DNA from: Lumbricus terrestris
Taxonomy: Eukaryota; Annelida; Clitellata; Crassiclitellata; Lumbricidae
Assembly: GCA_949752735.1 (NCBI GenBank)
Contig: OX457051.1
Span: 1,408,501 to 1,472,500 of the forward strand
Direction: 5' to 3'
DNA length: 64,000 bases
The stretch's first letter is position 1. Every line of letters begins with the position of its first letter. Under the pieces are notes generated by a model. That model was not told the DNA's origin. It made no database searches and saw only the letters and a program-made list of their open reading frames with translations. Of the stretch, positions 1 through 40,300 are shown in pieces. Position numbers and translations under genes: made by a program.

Positions 1-28581
<28,581 letters not shown>

Positions 28582-29814
28582 AAGGCTGACTTTGAAGCAT
28601 AGCCTACTAGACGTGGAGTTTCATTCCTGTAGAATTTTTGGAGTTGGTAATTTACAAGGCATAACTTTTTAATCAGAAATAGATACAGCATGAAAATTTT
28701 ATTTAATTTTGCACGAACTCTTTGCAACTGAAAATTACTTTTGTCTCAATAGAAATCAAACTCTTTGTTTAACAAAGGTCTATAAAAATTATGCAAAATG
28801 TCTTTACTTAAAGTGGATCAAACATTTCTCTAATACATTTTAATGGTTTCACATATTTACACTGAATGTCATAGCACTTGTAATTAATATGGCAATAATA
28901 CTGTTAGAAATTCTAGGCTGTAGAAGTTAAAAAAGAACGTGAATCTGTATGTGGATGAATATGCGAGCATTGTTCCACGGTGTTTTATTATCATTGGTCG
29001 ATTCTAAAGAGCACATAATTTTCAGCACAATTATAACTATCATTGGATCCGTATCTTTTCGCATGAACACTGTTTAGCCTTTAGTCGCTATAATTAAACA
29101 ACTGCATCAATTACAAATTGTTCCAGGATAAAATAATAGGCATCGACATTCTGATATGACTGTGCAGTACTGTTCTGCTTAGTGACAATTCGATCGGAAT
29201 TGTGATGAGCCCATGAGCTTAAAACGATTTAAACTTATCTGCATAACCGTCTCACGTCATTCAACGTTACATCATAGGAAAATGGTCCTGAACATTGGCG
29301 ATATAACTATTTACGGCATGAATCGTATCCTGTCATTTAGACTGCAAAAATAATGGTTAGTCCATTAGCTATTAATCTGTTATTTAGAATAAGACGCCGA
29401 TCAAAGGCAGGTTCAGAATGCATGCTGGATGCAAACTTTCTGCTGTTGTATTTCTATTGAACTAATTTAGTTCGTCATGTCTGTATTGTACTAGACCTAC
29501 ATATTTATACTAAAAAACCGTTTAGCTTTCACAGTCTGGATTTTTTTGTATTAGCTTAAATCTTTTGCTGAGCAAGTGATCCTATTTGCTAGAAAAGGGA
29601 CCGATTTCTTTCTGCCTCCCATGCATCAAATTATCTTGGGATATTAGCCTATAGGCCTACAAAGAACCGATAAGATAAGAAGACCTTTACCGTACTATTA
29701 TAGTATTAGGCCTACTGCTTGATTTCTTTATCGATTTTCACGTTAGTCCTTTGTGAAGAAATCTCAAAATACAGCAAATACATGACGGAAGGAAGGATGA
29801 TTGGAAGCATTCGA
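28582..29814. other. 3' flank of gene 1, no recognised feature
   Basis: AT-rich DNA presumably holding the gene 1 3' UTR. I see no confident polyadenylation signal or ORF to report. Confidence 0.4.
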
Positions 29815-30560
29815 GATGACTGCGGGAATGGTCCAGAATGGAGAATGTAAGCTGGAAGTGACGGAAGGCAAATGACGAGACTCTAAAATAATAATCTGTA
29901 TGTAAAAGGGATCCATGACAGTCAGAAGTCGGTGTGTTGAAATGGACGGTCTGTGCCGCTATGTAGTGAGTAGAGATTATTTCCTAAGTAAGGACTATTG
30001 TTTGTTTGTATGTGCACTTGTTATAGCGCCCCTTCAAGCTCTCGCTACTCAGAGGCGCTCCCGAATGCAGAGCGGACACTGCATCGGAGTTTCACGCCGA
30101 AGCGCTGAGCAATAATATTGTGAGTGAAGGACTTGCCCAAGGTCCTTACGCGGCGAGGTGGATTCGAACTTCGAACCTTCCGGCTTCAAGGCAACGACGC
30201 CACCACTACACCACCGCGCCCCACTATAATGAATGGAAGAATGGAATGCATGGAATGGAAAATACCAAAGCAGGACTATTCTGTTATTAGTTCAAATTTA
30301 TGTCTTGTGTCTTTTTGCGTTCCTGTGTATTGTTTCAAATGCATAATAATTGCACACCAGTGGCTCCCAACCTTTTTTTACTTTAGGGCTACTTTTTTAA
30401 GTTGGAGGACACGAGCGCCACTTTTTCTGCTGGAATGGTCCAGAATGGAGAATGAAAGCTGAATGTGACGGAATGCAAGTGACGAGATAGTAAAAGATCT
30501 GCACAGAAGAGAAGACCTCTTATAGCCAGAAGTCAGCAGAGAAAATTGACGAGCTACACA
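29815..30560. repeat. Pair of direct repeats of about 130 bp, one carrying a SINE
   Basis: GGAATGGTCCAGAATGGAGA starts both copies (about 29824 and 30433), followed by similar AGTGACGG, GACGAGA and CAGAAGTC blocks. Copy 1 continues past the SINE at 29999-30222 into ACTATAATGAATGGAAGAAT. Copy 2 shows the uninterrupted equivalent. Confidence 0.7.
29999..30222 (-). mobile_element. tRNA-derived SINE, near full length
   Basis: The head is at the right. The reverse strand has GGGGCGCGGTGGTGTAGTGG (A-box-like) and AAGTTCGAATCCACCTCG (B-box-like GTTCGAATCC). The 3' tail CGGGAGCGCCTCTGAGTAGC and CTTGAAGGGGCGCTATAA is shared with the CR1/L2-like LINEs here. ACTAT flanks both sides (29994-29998, 30223-30227). 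Confidence 0.82.
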
Positions 30561-30854
30561 ACGAGGAGAGATTCATTCCTAAGAACTATAATGGGGTGAA
30601 GAATGGAATGAATGGAAGGGAAGATAACAAATGCAAGACCTTCAAAGATGTTTTTGAACTGAAAGTTTTTACAGCAGGCTGAAAGTAGACTAAAGGAGCG
30701 GATTAATATAGCAACAATTGGAAAGCAGCCATTTAGTTGTCCATCGGACACAAAGTTTAGCAGTAAATTGCACCTATAGTAAAATTATAATATCATATAG
30801 TTTTTAGAATTGTGAGTTATAACATTGTAATCATAGGCCCTAATTATAAATTTG

Positions 30855-31012
30855 ATCCTATGGTAACTCGACCCGGACCACCACGGACTACTCTCACGGA
30901 CAGCCCTTCTAACTCAATGCAGCGCTCGTGAATAAGCTGGTTCCCCGCGCTTGACTTTCGAGTGGCGCTTTAGAAATTTCAAGTTTACGATTACGATTAC
31001 GATTATGTAGCA
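30855..31012 (+). repeat. LINE 3' UTR-type repeat ending in (GATTAC)n
   Basis: It contains GATCCTATGGTAACTCGACC, GCAGCGCTCGTGAATAAGCT, GACTTTCGAGTGGCGCTTTA and ends in ACGATTACGATTACGATTA. Other copies are at 22476-22628 (inverted), 23497-23610 and 42528-42590 (partial). Confidence 0.7.
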
Positions 31013-31032
31013 GTTCATGTTATAGCCTAGAG

Positions 31033-32055
31033 CAGTGGTTCTCAAACTTCCGCAGGCCACGGACCGACAACGGCCCACTAGCCTAACTTCAATGGCATGC
31101 GCAAGCAAAAACGAACTGTATTATAATAAAGAGTATTAGGCCTACAGGGTTATTCGTAAATAGGTTTTTGTTTAATTAATTAGAACATATTCCTAATAGC
31201 ATTTCAGTTATTTCTCAATTTAATTGTCATTTTAAAAATATATTTTTTTAAAATTTGAACTCAAAGTTTTAAACAAGATTAGAAGTTTGTTAATGTTAAC
31301 CTATAAGAGGATCTGCAAAAATAGATAATGTCACACTACTAAGATTTTGCGCTAATGATGGAAACACCTGCTCGAAATAAAACACAGAAATCATAATTTC
31401 ACCACATTTTAAATATAGACCTAGTCGATCATATTTTTTTGTGAATGGTCGATTCCTTTTTAGCTTGGATGTTCGCATAGGAAGCCAGTTCAGAATATAA
31501 TCATTTTATGCGGTCAGAGTGTCTGAGCGGCAACGCTCTAGCAATGTTCTTTAATTTAAAAATAATGTTGAAAAATGCCCAGACAGGCGTGTTTACATTT
31601 TGCAACTTTTTAAAATCATAAAAGCACATTTGTTTATATTTATAATTTTATATCATGTTATAAAATAAAAGACCTACAGCCATTAAGAAAAAAACTCAAT
31701 GATTGATCACAATGATCAGCGTTTACTTGACTATCGCACACCAAAGAATCAACAGAAATAAAACGAAACTGACTGCAGTAATAGACGTAGATAATTAATT
31801 TTAAAAATAAAAATACAAATTGTTTAAAAAGTCAGTTGGCAAGTTAAAATAAGGCACTGGTAATGTATTTTTTAAATTAGAAAAAGAAGTTTCAATAAAT
31901 TTTGAATAGCAATTCAAATAATTTCACAATTTGAAACAAACATTGATTAGCCTAATATTCGTAATTTATTTTCAATCTCAGATTTCTTCACGGACCGGTG
32001 ATCAGGTCCCCGCGGACCGGCGCCGGTCCGCGGACCACCACTTTGAGAACCACTG
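31033..32055. mobile_element. hAT-like element, 1023 bp
   Basis: The 8-bp target duplication GCCTAGAG is at 31025-31032 and 32056-32063. The ends are CAGTGGTTCTCAAACTTCCG and its inverse GTTTGAGAACCACTG-type end, with CGGACCGG motifs subterminal. There is no transposase frame. Confidence 0.85.
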
Positions 32056-32319
32056 GCCTAGAGTAGGCCTACTGCAAACAGCAGCTAAAACGATCGTATC
32101 AAATTTTCTCGTGACGCCTTGCCGCCCTCCTCTGGAAATGTCTAGATTAAAAATAACTGGTTTTGGATTCGTTTGTAGCCTATATGTGGCAATATTTCAC
32201 AATGAGCCTGTAAAATCGATAGAACATCAAGTCGGTCTTCTGTCGATGTGTTCCGCGGAGTAGATAACGTTTGCTCTACTTTTGAGAAAGCTTTTTACTT
32301 TAGCACTAGCCTACAAACG

Positions 32320-33340
32320 GAAAGTGTGGCCAATACCAAATCCAAGACTCGATAGGATCTGATTCCTCTCCTTTTCAATTTTTTGAAGGTCTTTTTATTC
32401 GCCTAGCACATAAAACTGGGGCAACCACAGTTGGGGTTATATTTTGGCCACCTGGGCTTAAACTAGAAGATTTCTCTGAAGAAATTAACAACATTTTAGA
32501 TGATATGCTAAAAAATCAAAAGACAGTAATTTTAGGTGATTCTGACATGGATCTCTTGAAAATTAATAGCCAAAAGGCCACTGCTGATCTCTACCACTGC
32601 CTTACCGCCCATCATCTATTGCCTCTCATAACCAGACCTACCAGTATCACTGACCATACATCTACATTACTAGTAAACAAATTCACTAACATTTGGACCA
32701 AACTTATCTATTCCTCAATTCTCATCGAAGACATCTCTGATCATTATTTTACCAATCATAGCATGGTTTGATTTTGGTTCCATCAAACCTCCTAACAAGC
32801 CTCAAACCCTGACATTTAGGCCTAACCTAGTATCTGATGACCATATAAAACCAAATTTTTGCAATCCTTAGACTCTTCGGACTGGTCTGATATCTGTGAA
32901 GCTTGTACAGAACTAGACACTGATAAGGCCTATGACCTATTTCTTAGCAATTATAAGAAGCTTTACGATGATTCTTTGCCAATTTCTACTAGGACTCATG
33001 CTCGTAACTCTATCCCCCAAAAAAGCCCCGGATGACTCGGGCACTGGTAAAATCTAGTAATAAGAAAGCGAAACTATATAAAAAAAATTCGTCAAAAATC
33101 CAAATGAGTCCAACAAAAGGAAATTCATCCTATACAGAAACAAATTTAAGAAAGTTAAATTGCAAGCCGAAAAAGATTATTATGCATCCGAATTTTTAAT
33201 CCATGGTAATAACCTTAAAAAAACCTGGGGTCTTCTGAGGAGTATACTGGTTAGAGATACTAACAGAGAAACTGTAATTGCTGCATTGAATGTAAATGGT
33301 GAACAAATTACTGACCCTCATACTATAGCAGCGACGAACA
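32320..33340 (+). mobile_element. LINE endonuclease fragment, 5' part
   Basis: It reads GATTVGVIFWPPGLKLEDFS, then VILGDSDMDLLKI (D altered from the usual GDFN), RPTSITDHTSTL and EDISDHY, the pattern of an APE-type endonuclease. Later frames have QAEKDYYASEFLIHGNNLKK and TWGLLRSIL. It is truncated before the RT by a SINE-head-like sequence (CACTGCGCCCCAC). Confidence 0.75.
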
Positions 33341-33862
33341 CTACACCACTGCGCCCCACAATAGTGCATGGTACTTGGCACATTTCTCAATGACATTTTT
33401 TCTTCAATTTGGTTGACACTTTTGAAAAGAATGACCATTCACATAATAACTGAGTATTTATAGTTTTTCTTATAAAAAACGACATGTCCGCAATGTCTAC
33501 ATTTGCTAGAATAGGTCAATGAGGTGATCAAAAGCACCATTTCAGTCTACAAACTATTCTTGGTGCGCATTGATAGTCATAATTATTACTTGAACATTGT
33601 TGGCATGACGACTATCACAAAACATTGCGCCTTTGATGCAGATTTAATTCAAAGTAAATTTTTGATGCAATTTTGGGGAACGTCAGACACTAATGGACTA
33701 AAGGCACATCTTGGACCTGGTTGCACTCTGCCGGTGCCAGCCCCAAGCCTGGATAAAAGAGGAGGGCGACACTGATCATCTTTGATATGGCAGTGTCATT
33801 AAGCTGTAACAGGTCCAATTGATATTAAATCTACGCCTTATGTCTAGAATTTACTCGGATGC

Positions 33863-33942
<80 letters not shown>
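33863..33942. repeat. (AAT)n microsatellite
   Basis: About 26 units immediately before the REL-type LINE fragment. Confidence 0.95.
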
Positions 33943-36322
33943 TTTAAAAAATGTCATTGAGTCTAAGTCTGCTAGGGGCACCATTGTTCAGAGGGAAGGC
34001 CCTGGACCGAGCTCTGGAGAACCACAGCAACACACTACAGGGTGGGCCAGCATAAATGTCCCGACTTTGCAGGCGTATAACTTCGCCAATTTTTAACATT
34101 TATTTATACTTTATGCATCAAATTAAAGGTATTTCACTCTAGTATTATCTCTAAAAAAAGTCGAACTGATACTCGTTTAGGTTTTAATTATATACTTGGA
34201 TCAGCGCTAGCTACCGTTTTTTGTCATTACTGACGCATTATGACGCCGTTTCCCGGGAAAATTCTATCGTTTTTTGCTAAAACGCGCGTAGACACGATCA
34301 TTTTGGGTGTTTATAGGGTCCCTACCATGAATATTGAATATATTCTAATCGCAAAACCGCGTCCTTTCAATTTTGCCAACAGCCGTGCACTGCCATGCGC
34401 TGCTTCAGACGCTTGCACGCTGCCAGTCGTTTCTTTGCGTAAGAGCTGGAGAGTTCGTGGGACTTCTCGTCGACAAATTACTTTAACTTTAGGTCTATAA
34501 TCTTTTCCAATACGCTATTCAGTGCTTCTAAGACGGCCTGTTTTGCGCTGAATTTGCATGCAGGGCCTGCCCTGGTCATTGTCTTGACTGCAAATGTACG
34601 CGGACACACGAGCAATGTTAGCGGATGTGAGCGCCGTGTGCTCCGATTCCCATGGTTTGCAAGTAGAAAGTCCTGTTTTATTAATTTTCCGTAGCAGATA
34701 ATACAAGGTATTGTTTATTCCATCCTCTGTTAGAATATTCGTTAATCATTTCAAACGAATTAGATCCCTTACCAGTTCGTAAAATTAAGATCGAAACGCG
34801 ATCATCGTCTGTCAACGGCGCCAGGTTGCGTCACAAATGACAGCAAAATATGGTAGCTAGCGCTGTTCCGGGCATATAATTAAAACCAAGACTAGTATCA
34901 GTTCGACTTTTTTAGAGATAATACTAGAGTGAAATACCTTTAATTTGATGCATCAAGTATAAATAAATGTTAAAAATTGGCGAAGTTATACGCGTGCAAA
35001 GTCGGGACATTTATGCTGGCCCACCCTGTAGATATGGTGTTGAAAGATCTAGCTTGTCTCGAAACACAAGGCGCTCTCATGCTACTACGATCCTGCTTTG
35101 GAGCGCCGAAACTTACGTACCTACTTCGTTCAGCCCCGTGCTGGGGACACCCCCTATTGGATACGATCGACGCCCAGATGAGAAATGGCCTTCAAAGGAT
35201 TTTTAACATCGAACTCAATGACATTCAGTGGCTACAAGCCACACTGCCAATTAAGGATGGTGGTCTCGGCGTGAGACGGGTCACGATGCTGGCTTCTTCA
35301 GCTTTTTTAGCGTCAGCTGCATCGACCAAGACACTCGGGATGGCCATCCTTGACCGCGAAGAACTGCTGGATGTCTACGAGAAGGAAATCCACGAGGCTC
35401 GCAGTTCAACGTTGCCTGGAGATGAGGGGTCAGCATGGAATAAACAGAAGACATGGGACAGACCCTTGATCGACCAAGACAAGGCGATGGTGTGGTCCGC
35501 GAACAGCGACCCGCTCAACCGAGCCAGACTGGGAGCGATCTCAGCGCCTCACGCGAAGAACTGCCGGGGACTGGCTATCCACTGTGCCAGTTGCATCGTG
35601 TGGACTAGGCCTTAGCAACGAGGCAATGCGGGTGGCGATCGGCCTACGCCTGGGTCTCAACCTGTGTGCCCCACATCAGTGTCAATGTGGTGAGACGGTG
35701 GACCCCGGAGGCCACCATGGGCTGGTGTGCAAGAAATCGGAAGGACGATCAAGCCGCCACTTTGCGATGAACGACATCATATGGAGATCGCTCAAAAGAG
35801 CGGACATCCCGAGCTCGAAAGAACCTGCTGGGCTCCTTCGGACCGATGGTAAGAGGCCAGATGGGGCGACGCTCATTCCGTGGTCCGGAGGAAAATACAT
35901 GACCTGGGACGCAACCAGCATCCATACCTGCGCCGCATCATACATAGATAAGACAGCGACGACACCTGGAGTGCGGCTGAACTGGCCGCCTCGCGTAAGT
36001 TGGCTAAATATGCAGAACTCCCTGCATCTCACAACTTTGTTCCGATTGCGTTGGAAACATTGGGACCAATTAACATTTCAGGTCGCGAGTTTATTGTGGA
36101 ACTAGGTCATCGGCTGACTGCCGTCACGGGCGACCCTCAGGAGTCTACACATCTGTTTCAGCGCCTGTCCATTTGCACTCAGCGCTACAACGCAATAGCG
36201 TTTAGAGGGTCCTTCATGCATGACACCGGGGACCAGGTCCAAGAACCATAGTTGCAATTATTTCTCTTCGGAATTGATGTTAGAATAGGAACTTGTCTGT
36301 TTTGCAATAAAGGAAGTTGTTT

Positions 36323-36323
<1 letters not shown>
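33943..36323 (+). mobile_element. LINE with restriction-like endonuclease (R2/NeSL/Utopia type), C-terminal part
   Basis: It reads LLGAPLFRGKALDRALENHS, is interrupted by a MITE (34038-35028), then has LACLETQGALMLLRSC, APKLTYLLRSAPCWG and LPIKDGGLGVRR. After a frameshift near 35600 come the zinc-knuckle-like CQCGETVDPGGHHGLVC, then KRPDGATLIPWSGGKYMTWD (PD...D of a restriction-like endonuclease). A third frame has KYAELPASHNFVPIALETLG and ends QRLSICTQRYNAIAFRGSF. The order RT thumb, CCHC-type knuckle, REL identifies a site-specific-type LINE lineage. Two frame breaks make it inactive. An AAT array follows its 3' end. Confidence 0.8.
34038..35028. mobile_element. Mariner-like MITE with about 135-170-bp inverted repeats
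   Basis: TA flanks both sides (34036-34037, 35029-35030). The ends are CAGGGTGGGCCAGCATAAAT and its inverse. The inverted repeats extend through TTAAAGGTATTTCACTCTAG and AGTCGAACTGATAC. Removing it with one TA restores the LINE reading ENHSNTLDMVLKDL. No transposase is recognised in the middle. Confidence 0.88.
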
Positions 36324-36373
<50 letters not shown>

Positions 36374-36401
36374 TATTATTATTATTATTATTATTATTAT
36401 A
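36324..36401. repeat. (AAT)n(ATT)n microsatellite
   Basis: The array inverts midway, so it is self-complementary. It lies at the 3' end of the REL-type LINE. Confidence 0.92.
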
Positions 36402-37203
36402 AGTACTACATTGCTGACTCAAAACTGTTCTTTTAAGGCAGGGTTGGGTCGGGAAAGCTCCTGAGTAGTAATCTTGAAAGAGAGCTATTATAATTATGCC
36501 ATCCTTGCATTGAATGATTGCTAACTTCCTTTGAACTTTGAAAACACAGCTAGTACTTGGAACCCATCATAACTGAGAAGGTAGAAAAGACGATTCTACT
36601 CAGACTTAACGAAATTTATGATGACAATAAATTCTCGTTTAATTTCAAACTGCATTCGACCGGAATGGGTCGATGCGATCTTCTCTTAAGTGAACGAGAT
36701 AGCCATTCCTTGTCAATACCTGCAATTAGCGACCAACGTTATGCTTTTAGACGTCGTGTGGGCTACCATTAAAAATTAATGGACAAATTTCTTAGCCGTT
36801 GAACCGCACATCGTTAGAGAACGCTAATTGTTGTTCAATGTATACTATCCACCCGGTCGATGTCGTTGCATTAACGCGACACTCAACTCTTACCATTAGC
36901 TGCAATTAATTATTAGAGTCTTGCGTTATGTTTTGCCTTTAGATATCAGGCCAATAAATCAACGGACGAATTACTGAGCGAGCGGCAGACCATTAGAGCA
37001 TGCACCATTAGAGTACTCGGTGTATTCAATTGTATCACCCGATGAATACCAATCGTCCCTCTGATGTCTTTTGTTCAACGTCTCTGACATTTTAAACTTC
37101 CTGTTTAAACCGTTTAATGTATCCATCCGCCATCATTCAATTCAAAATCATCTATATAGATCTAGTGTGGCTCTTGTTCGCTTTCCCTCCATTCTTCCCA
37201 CCT
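36402..37203. other. Unassigned intergenic sequence
   Basis: It contains loosely repeated phrases (CATTAGAG..., GCAATTA...CAACGTTATGCTTT). I see no gene. Confidence 0.4.
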
Positions 37204-37205
37204 TA

Positions 37206-38643
37206 CAGTAGTGGCCATATTATTATGGACAAGGCTAAAAAACCAGATATTTTCACATTTCGCACTTATTTTGTGCAATTAAAGGTCTGAGAACATCATA
37301 TAACATACCAAATTACCCAGCCGATATAGTGCTGCCAAGCTGCCGCCAATCTGCCAAGCTGCCAAGCTGCTGATAAGCTGCTGAAAAGCTGCTGCCAAGC
37401 TGCTGCCAAGCTGCCGCCAAGCTGCTAAGCTGCCGCCAAGCTTCCAAGCTGCTGCCAAGCTGCCCCCATACTGCCAATGCCAAGCTGCCGCCAAGCTGCC
37501 AAGCTGCCCCTAAGCTGCCAACGCCAAGCTGCCGCCAAGCTGCCGCCATGCAGCCGCCAAGCTGCCAAGCTGCCCCTAAGCTGCCAAGCTACCGCAAAGC
37601 TGCCCCTAAGCTGCCAAGCTTTCGCCAAGCTACCGCCAAGCTGCAGCCAAGCTGCCAAGCTGCAGCCAAGCTACCCAGCTGCGCCAAGATCCCAAGCTGC
37701 CGCCAAGCTGCCAAGCTGCCGCCAAGCTGCCAAGCTGCCGCCATGCTGCCGCAAAGCTGCCAAGCTGCCCTTAGGCTGCCAAGCTACCGCCAAACTACTG
37801 CCAAGCTGCCAAGCTGCAGCCAAGATGCCAATTAAGCTGCCGCCAAGATGCCAAGCTTACAAGCTGCCAAGCTGCCGCCCAGCTGCCTCCAAGCTGCCAA
37901 GTTGCCGCCAAGATGCCAAGCTGCCACCATGCTGCTGCCAAGCTGCCGCCAAGCTGCCAAGCTGCCGTCAAGTTGCCAAGCTGGCAGCTTGGCCGCTTGG
38001 CGGGAGCTTGGCAGTTTGGCAGCAGATGGTCAGCTTGGTAGCTTGGCTGCAGTTTGGCAGCAGCTTGGCGGCAGCTTGGCGGTAGCTTGGCGGCAGCTTG
38101 GTGGTAGCTTGGCGGCGGCTTGGCGGTAGCATGGCAGCTTAGGGGCAGCTTGGCAGCTTGGTGGCAGCATGGCGGCAGCTTGACAGCAGCTTGGCAGCTT
38201 GTCAGCTTGGCCGCAGCTTGGCGTTGGCAACTTAGGGGCGGCTTGGCGGTAGCTTGACAGCTTAGGGGCAGCTTGGCAGCTTGGCGGCAGCTTTGCGGCA
38301 GCTTGACAACTTGGCGACCGCTTGGCAGCTTGTCAGCTTGGCGGCAGCTTGGCGTTGGCAGCTTGGCAGCATGGGGGCAGCTTGGCAGCAGCTTGGCCGC
38401 AGCTTGGAAGCTTGGCGGCAGCTTGGCAGCTTTGCAGCAGCTTGGCAGCAGCTAGTCAGCAGCTTGTCAGCAGCTTATCAGCAGCTCGGCAGCTTGGCAG
38501 ATTGGCGGCAGCTTGGCAGCACTATATCGGCTGGGTAATTTGATGTTATATGATGTTCTCAGTCCTTTAATTGCACAAAATAAGTGCGAAATGTGAAAAT
38601 ATCTGGTTTTTTAGCCTTGTCCATAATAATATGGCCACTACTG
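37206..38643. mobile_element. Tc1-like palindromic element packed with an inverted minisatellite
   Basis: TA flanks both sides (37204-37205, 38644-38645). The ends are CAGTAGTGGCCATATTATTA and its inverse, with inverted repeats nearly identical for about 150 bp. Inside, 37318-37985 is an array of GCCAAGCTGCC and GCCGCCAAGCT units and 37985-38535 is the reverse complement, so the element is almost one hairpin. No transposase. CAGTAGTGGCC ends with a TA target fit Tc1/mariner. Confidence 0.88.
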
Positions 38644-38849
38644 TATGGCTCTCACTTATCAAACTGGAAATCTTCCTCAGAGTTGGTTAAGCATTCTAAC
38701 TGTTCTATCCAACTATTTTAAGAACCGTTAGGAAGTTGTCTTAATTCTTTTTCTAATATTGTAGTTCTTCGTCGTTTGTTTCATGCGCAGTCCAAATAAA
38801 CCTATCTATCCTAGGACATGACCACAACTAGGGAGGCCTAACATAAAGT

Positions 38850-40300
38850 CGGACATCAGGTAAAGTCGGACAAAATTCTCGCCGACCTGCCACGCAGAAG
38901 AAATTTCGATCACCAGGTGGCAGTATCATGGATTGTTTTTGCAGAGGGTCCATCTAATGATCAAAACTTCGCAACCTTCAAGGGGTCGTTGCCTAAATTT
39001 TAAGATGTCGATTATTTTCGATGCATGGCGATTTCTAGAGTTTTACAGGCTGACATAGTGAAACCCCTCTTTCACTGCTAAGGGTTTATGAAAAATTTAA
39101 TTGCTGAAGAGAAAGAGTTTCACTTTTTTTATATAGATTACAGTAGATATATGTTTTACATAACTTGTTTGAGCCATATTATATTAGTTTCATGGTTGAA
39201 ACTGCAGTTGTTTGCTGTCCGACTTTGCCGAACAGGCTCCTGTTAAAGTCGGACATAACTGGTAAAACCCTGCTGTGCTGTGTCCGACTTTGACAAAACT
39301 ACGTTCACGCTAATGCTTCATAGGCAAACCAAGGTTTGAATTTGGCAAAAAGGTTTTAAAAGAATAAGGAGAGACATTAAAGGCCAAAGGAAACTGTTTT
39401 ATGTGTAGCATTATGCCTAGGCATATATAGGCTATGGCAATGTTAACGATCCTCGTTACAATTTTAGAAAAATAAGTGAGGTTCAGACGTTGACATTTGT
39501 GGAGTTGGGAGGGGTTGTGCAATGAAGACTCTGCTATGGGGTCCTAAGAAAGACTAAAGGGTTGAATCCCCGCATTTAAACTCCCACAGCACTAATCACC
39601 CAGCCAGCGGTGCAATTAAAAAGGTCGTTGCCGCAGATGGTTTGCAAAAAGTGTGCAGAAGAATAGCCTATGCACTATAGGGCATCACTGATTTTTTTTT
39701 TACTTGTTGGGAATGTTTCATGTAATTATTAGAAAAGTTTTTGTTTTTTCGAATTTTTCATGGATCTAGATTTCATAGGTTTTCGTAGGCCTAGGTAGTC
39801 GAGTTTTATATACGCCAAGGTCTAGTCTATTTGCCTGCTTTGCAGTTAGGTCTTTCATGCTAGTCTGATGCTAGGTCCCTAAATGCGATCTTTTCGATAA
39901 ATGTTGTCAAGTACCGTATACTGACATTTGATTGATTTTACTTCAGTTATTTTCAATCAATGTTCAATGTTATCTTACAGTTAAATTTGGCACAGATCTT
40001 TATGAAAATCGCTCAGTTTATCGATTGTCCGACTTTACCAAAATAAGGTCGAATCAGCAAATTATTGTCCAGGTTTACCAACCAAGGTGTCCAGCTTTAC
40101 CCGAAAAACCAAAAAGTCAAATTTCGTCAGCTCGCTGTACTTGGCACACTCCTGATCGAGTTCATATACAATTGGCCAGGTTTAACTGAATGTATTAATT
40201 GAATGAGATGATAAGCTATACAACAAACTTTACATCATCTAAATGTGACGCTCCGTTACGGAGTAACCTCGGTCAGAACAAAAGGGTGTCCGACTTATAT
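38850..40300. repeat. Region with dispersed AAAGTCGGACA motifs, possible DNA element
   Basis: AAAGTCGGACA or its inverse TGTCCGACTTT occurs at about 38858, 38875, 39218, 39245, 39281 and 40027, with a last partial copy (GTCCGACTTATAT) at 40287. The first copies point one way and the last the other, as in an element with inverted ends. Ends and target duplication are not resolved. Confidence 0.5.

Noticed and set aside
30960..31012. Telomere-like repeats (GATTAC)n
   Set aside because: They are short, interstitial and the wrong unit for TTAGGG; they form the tail of a dispersed LINE-type repeat.
37279..38543. Many Ala/Leu/Gln/Lys-rich ORFs, up to 202 codons
   Set aside because: The GCCAAGCTGCC array has no stops in several frames; these are repeats inside a Tc1-like element.
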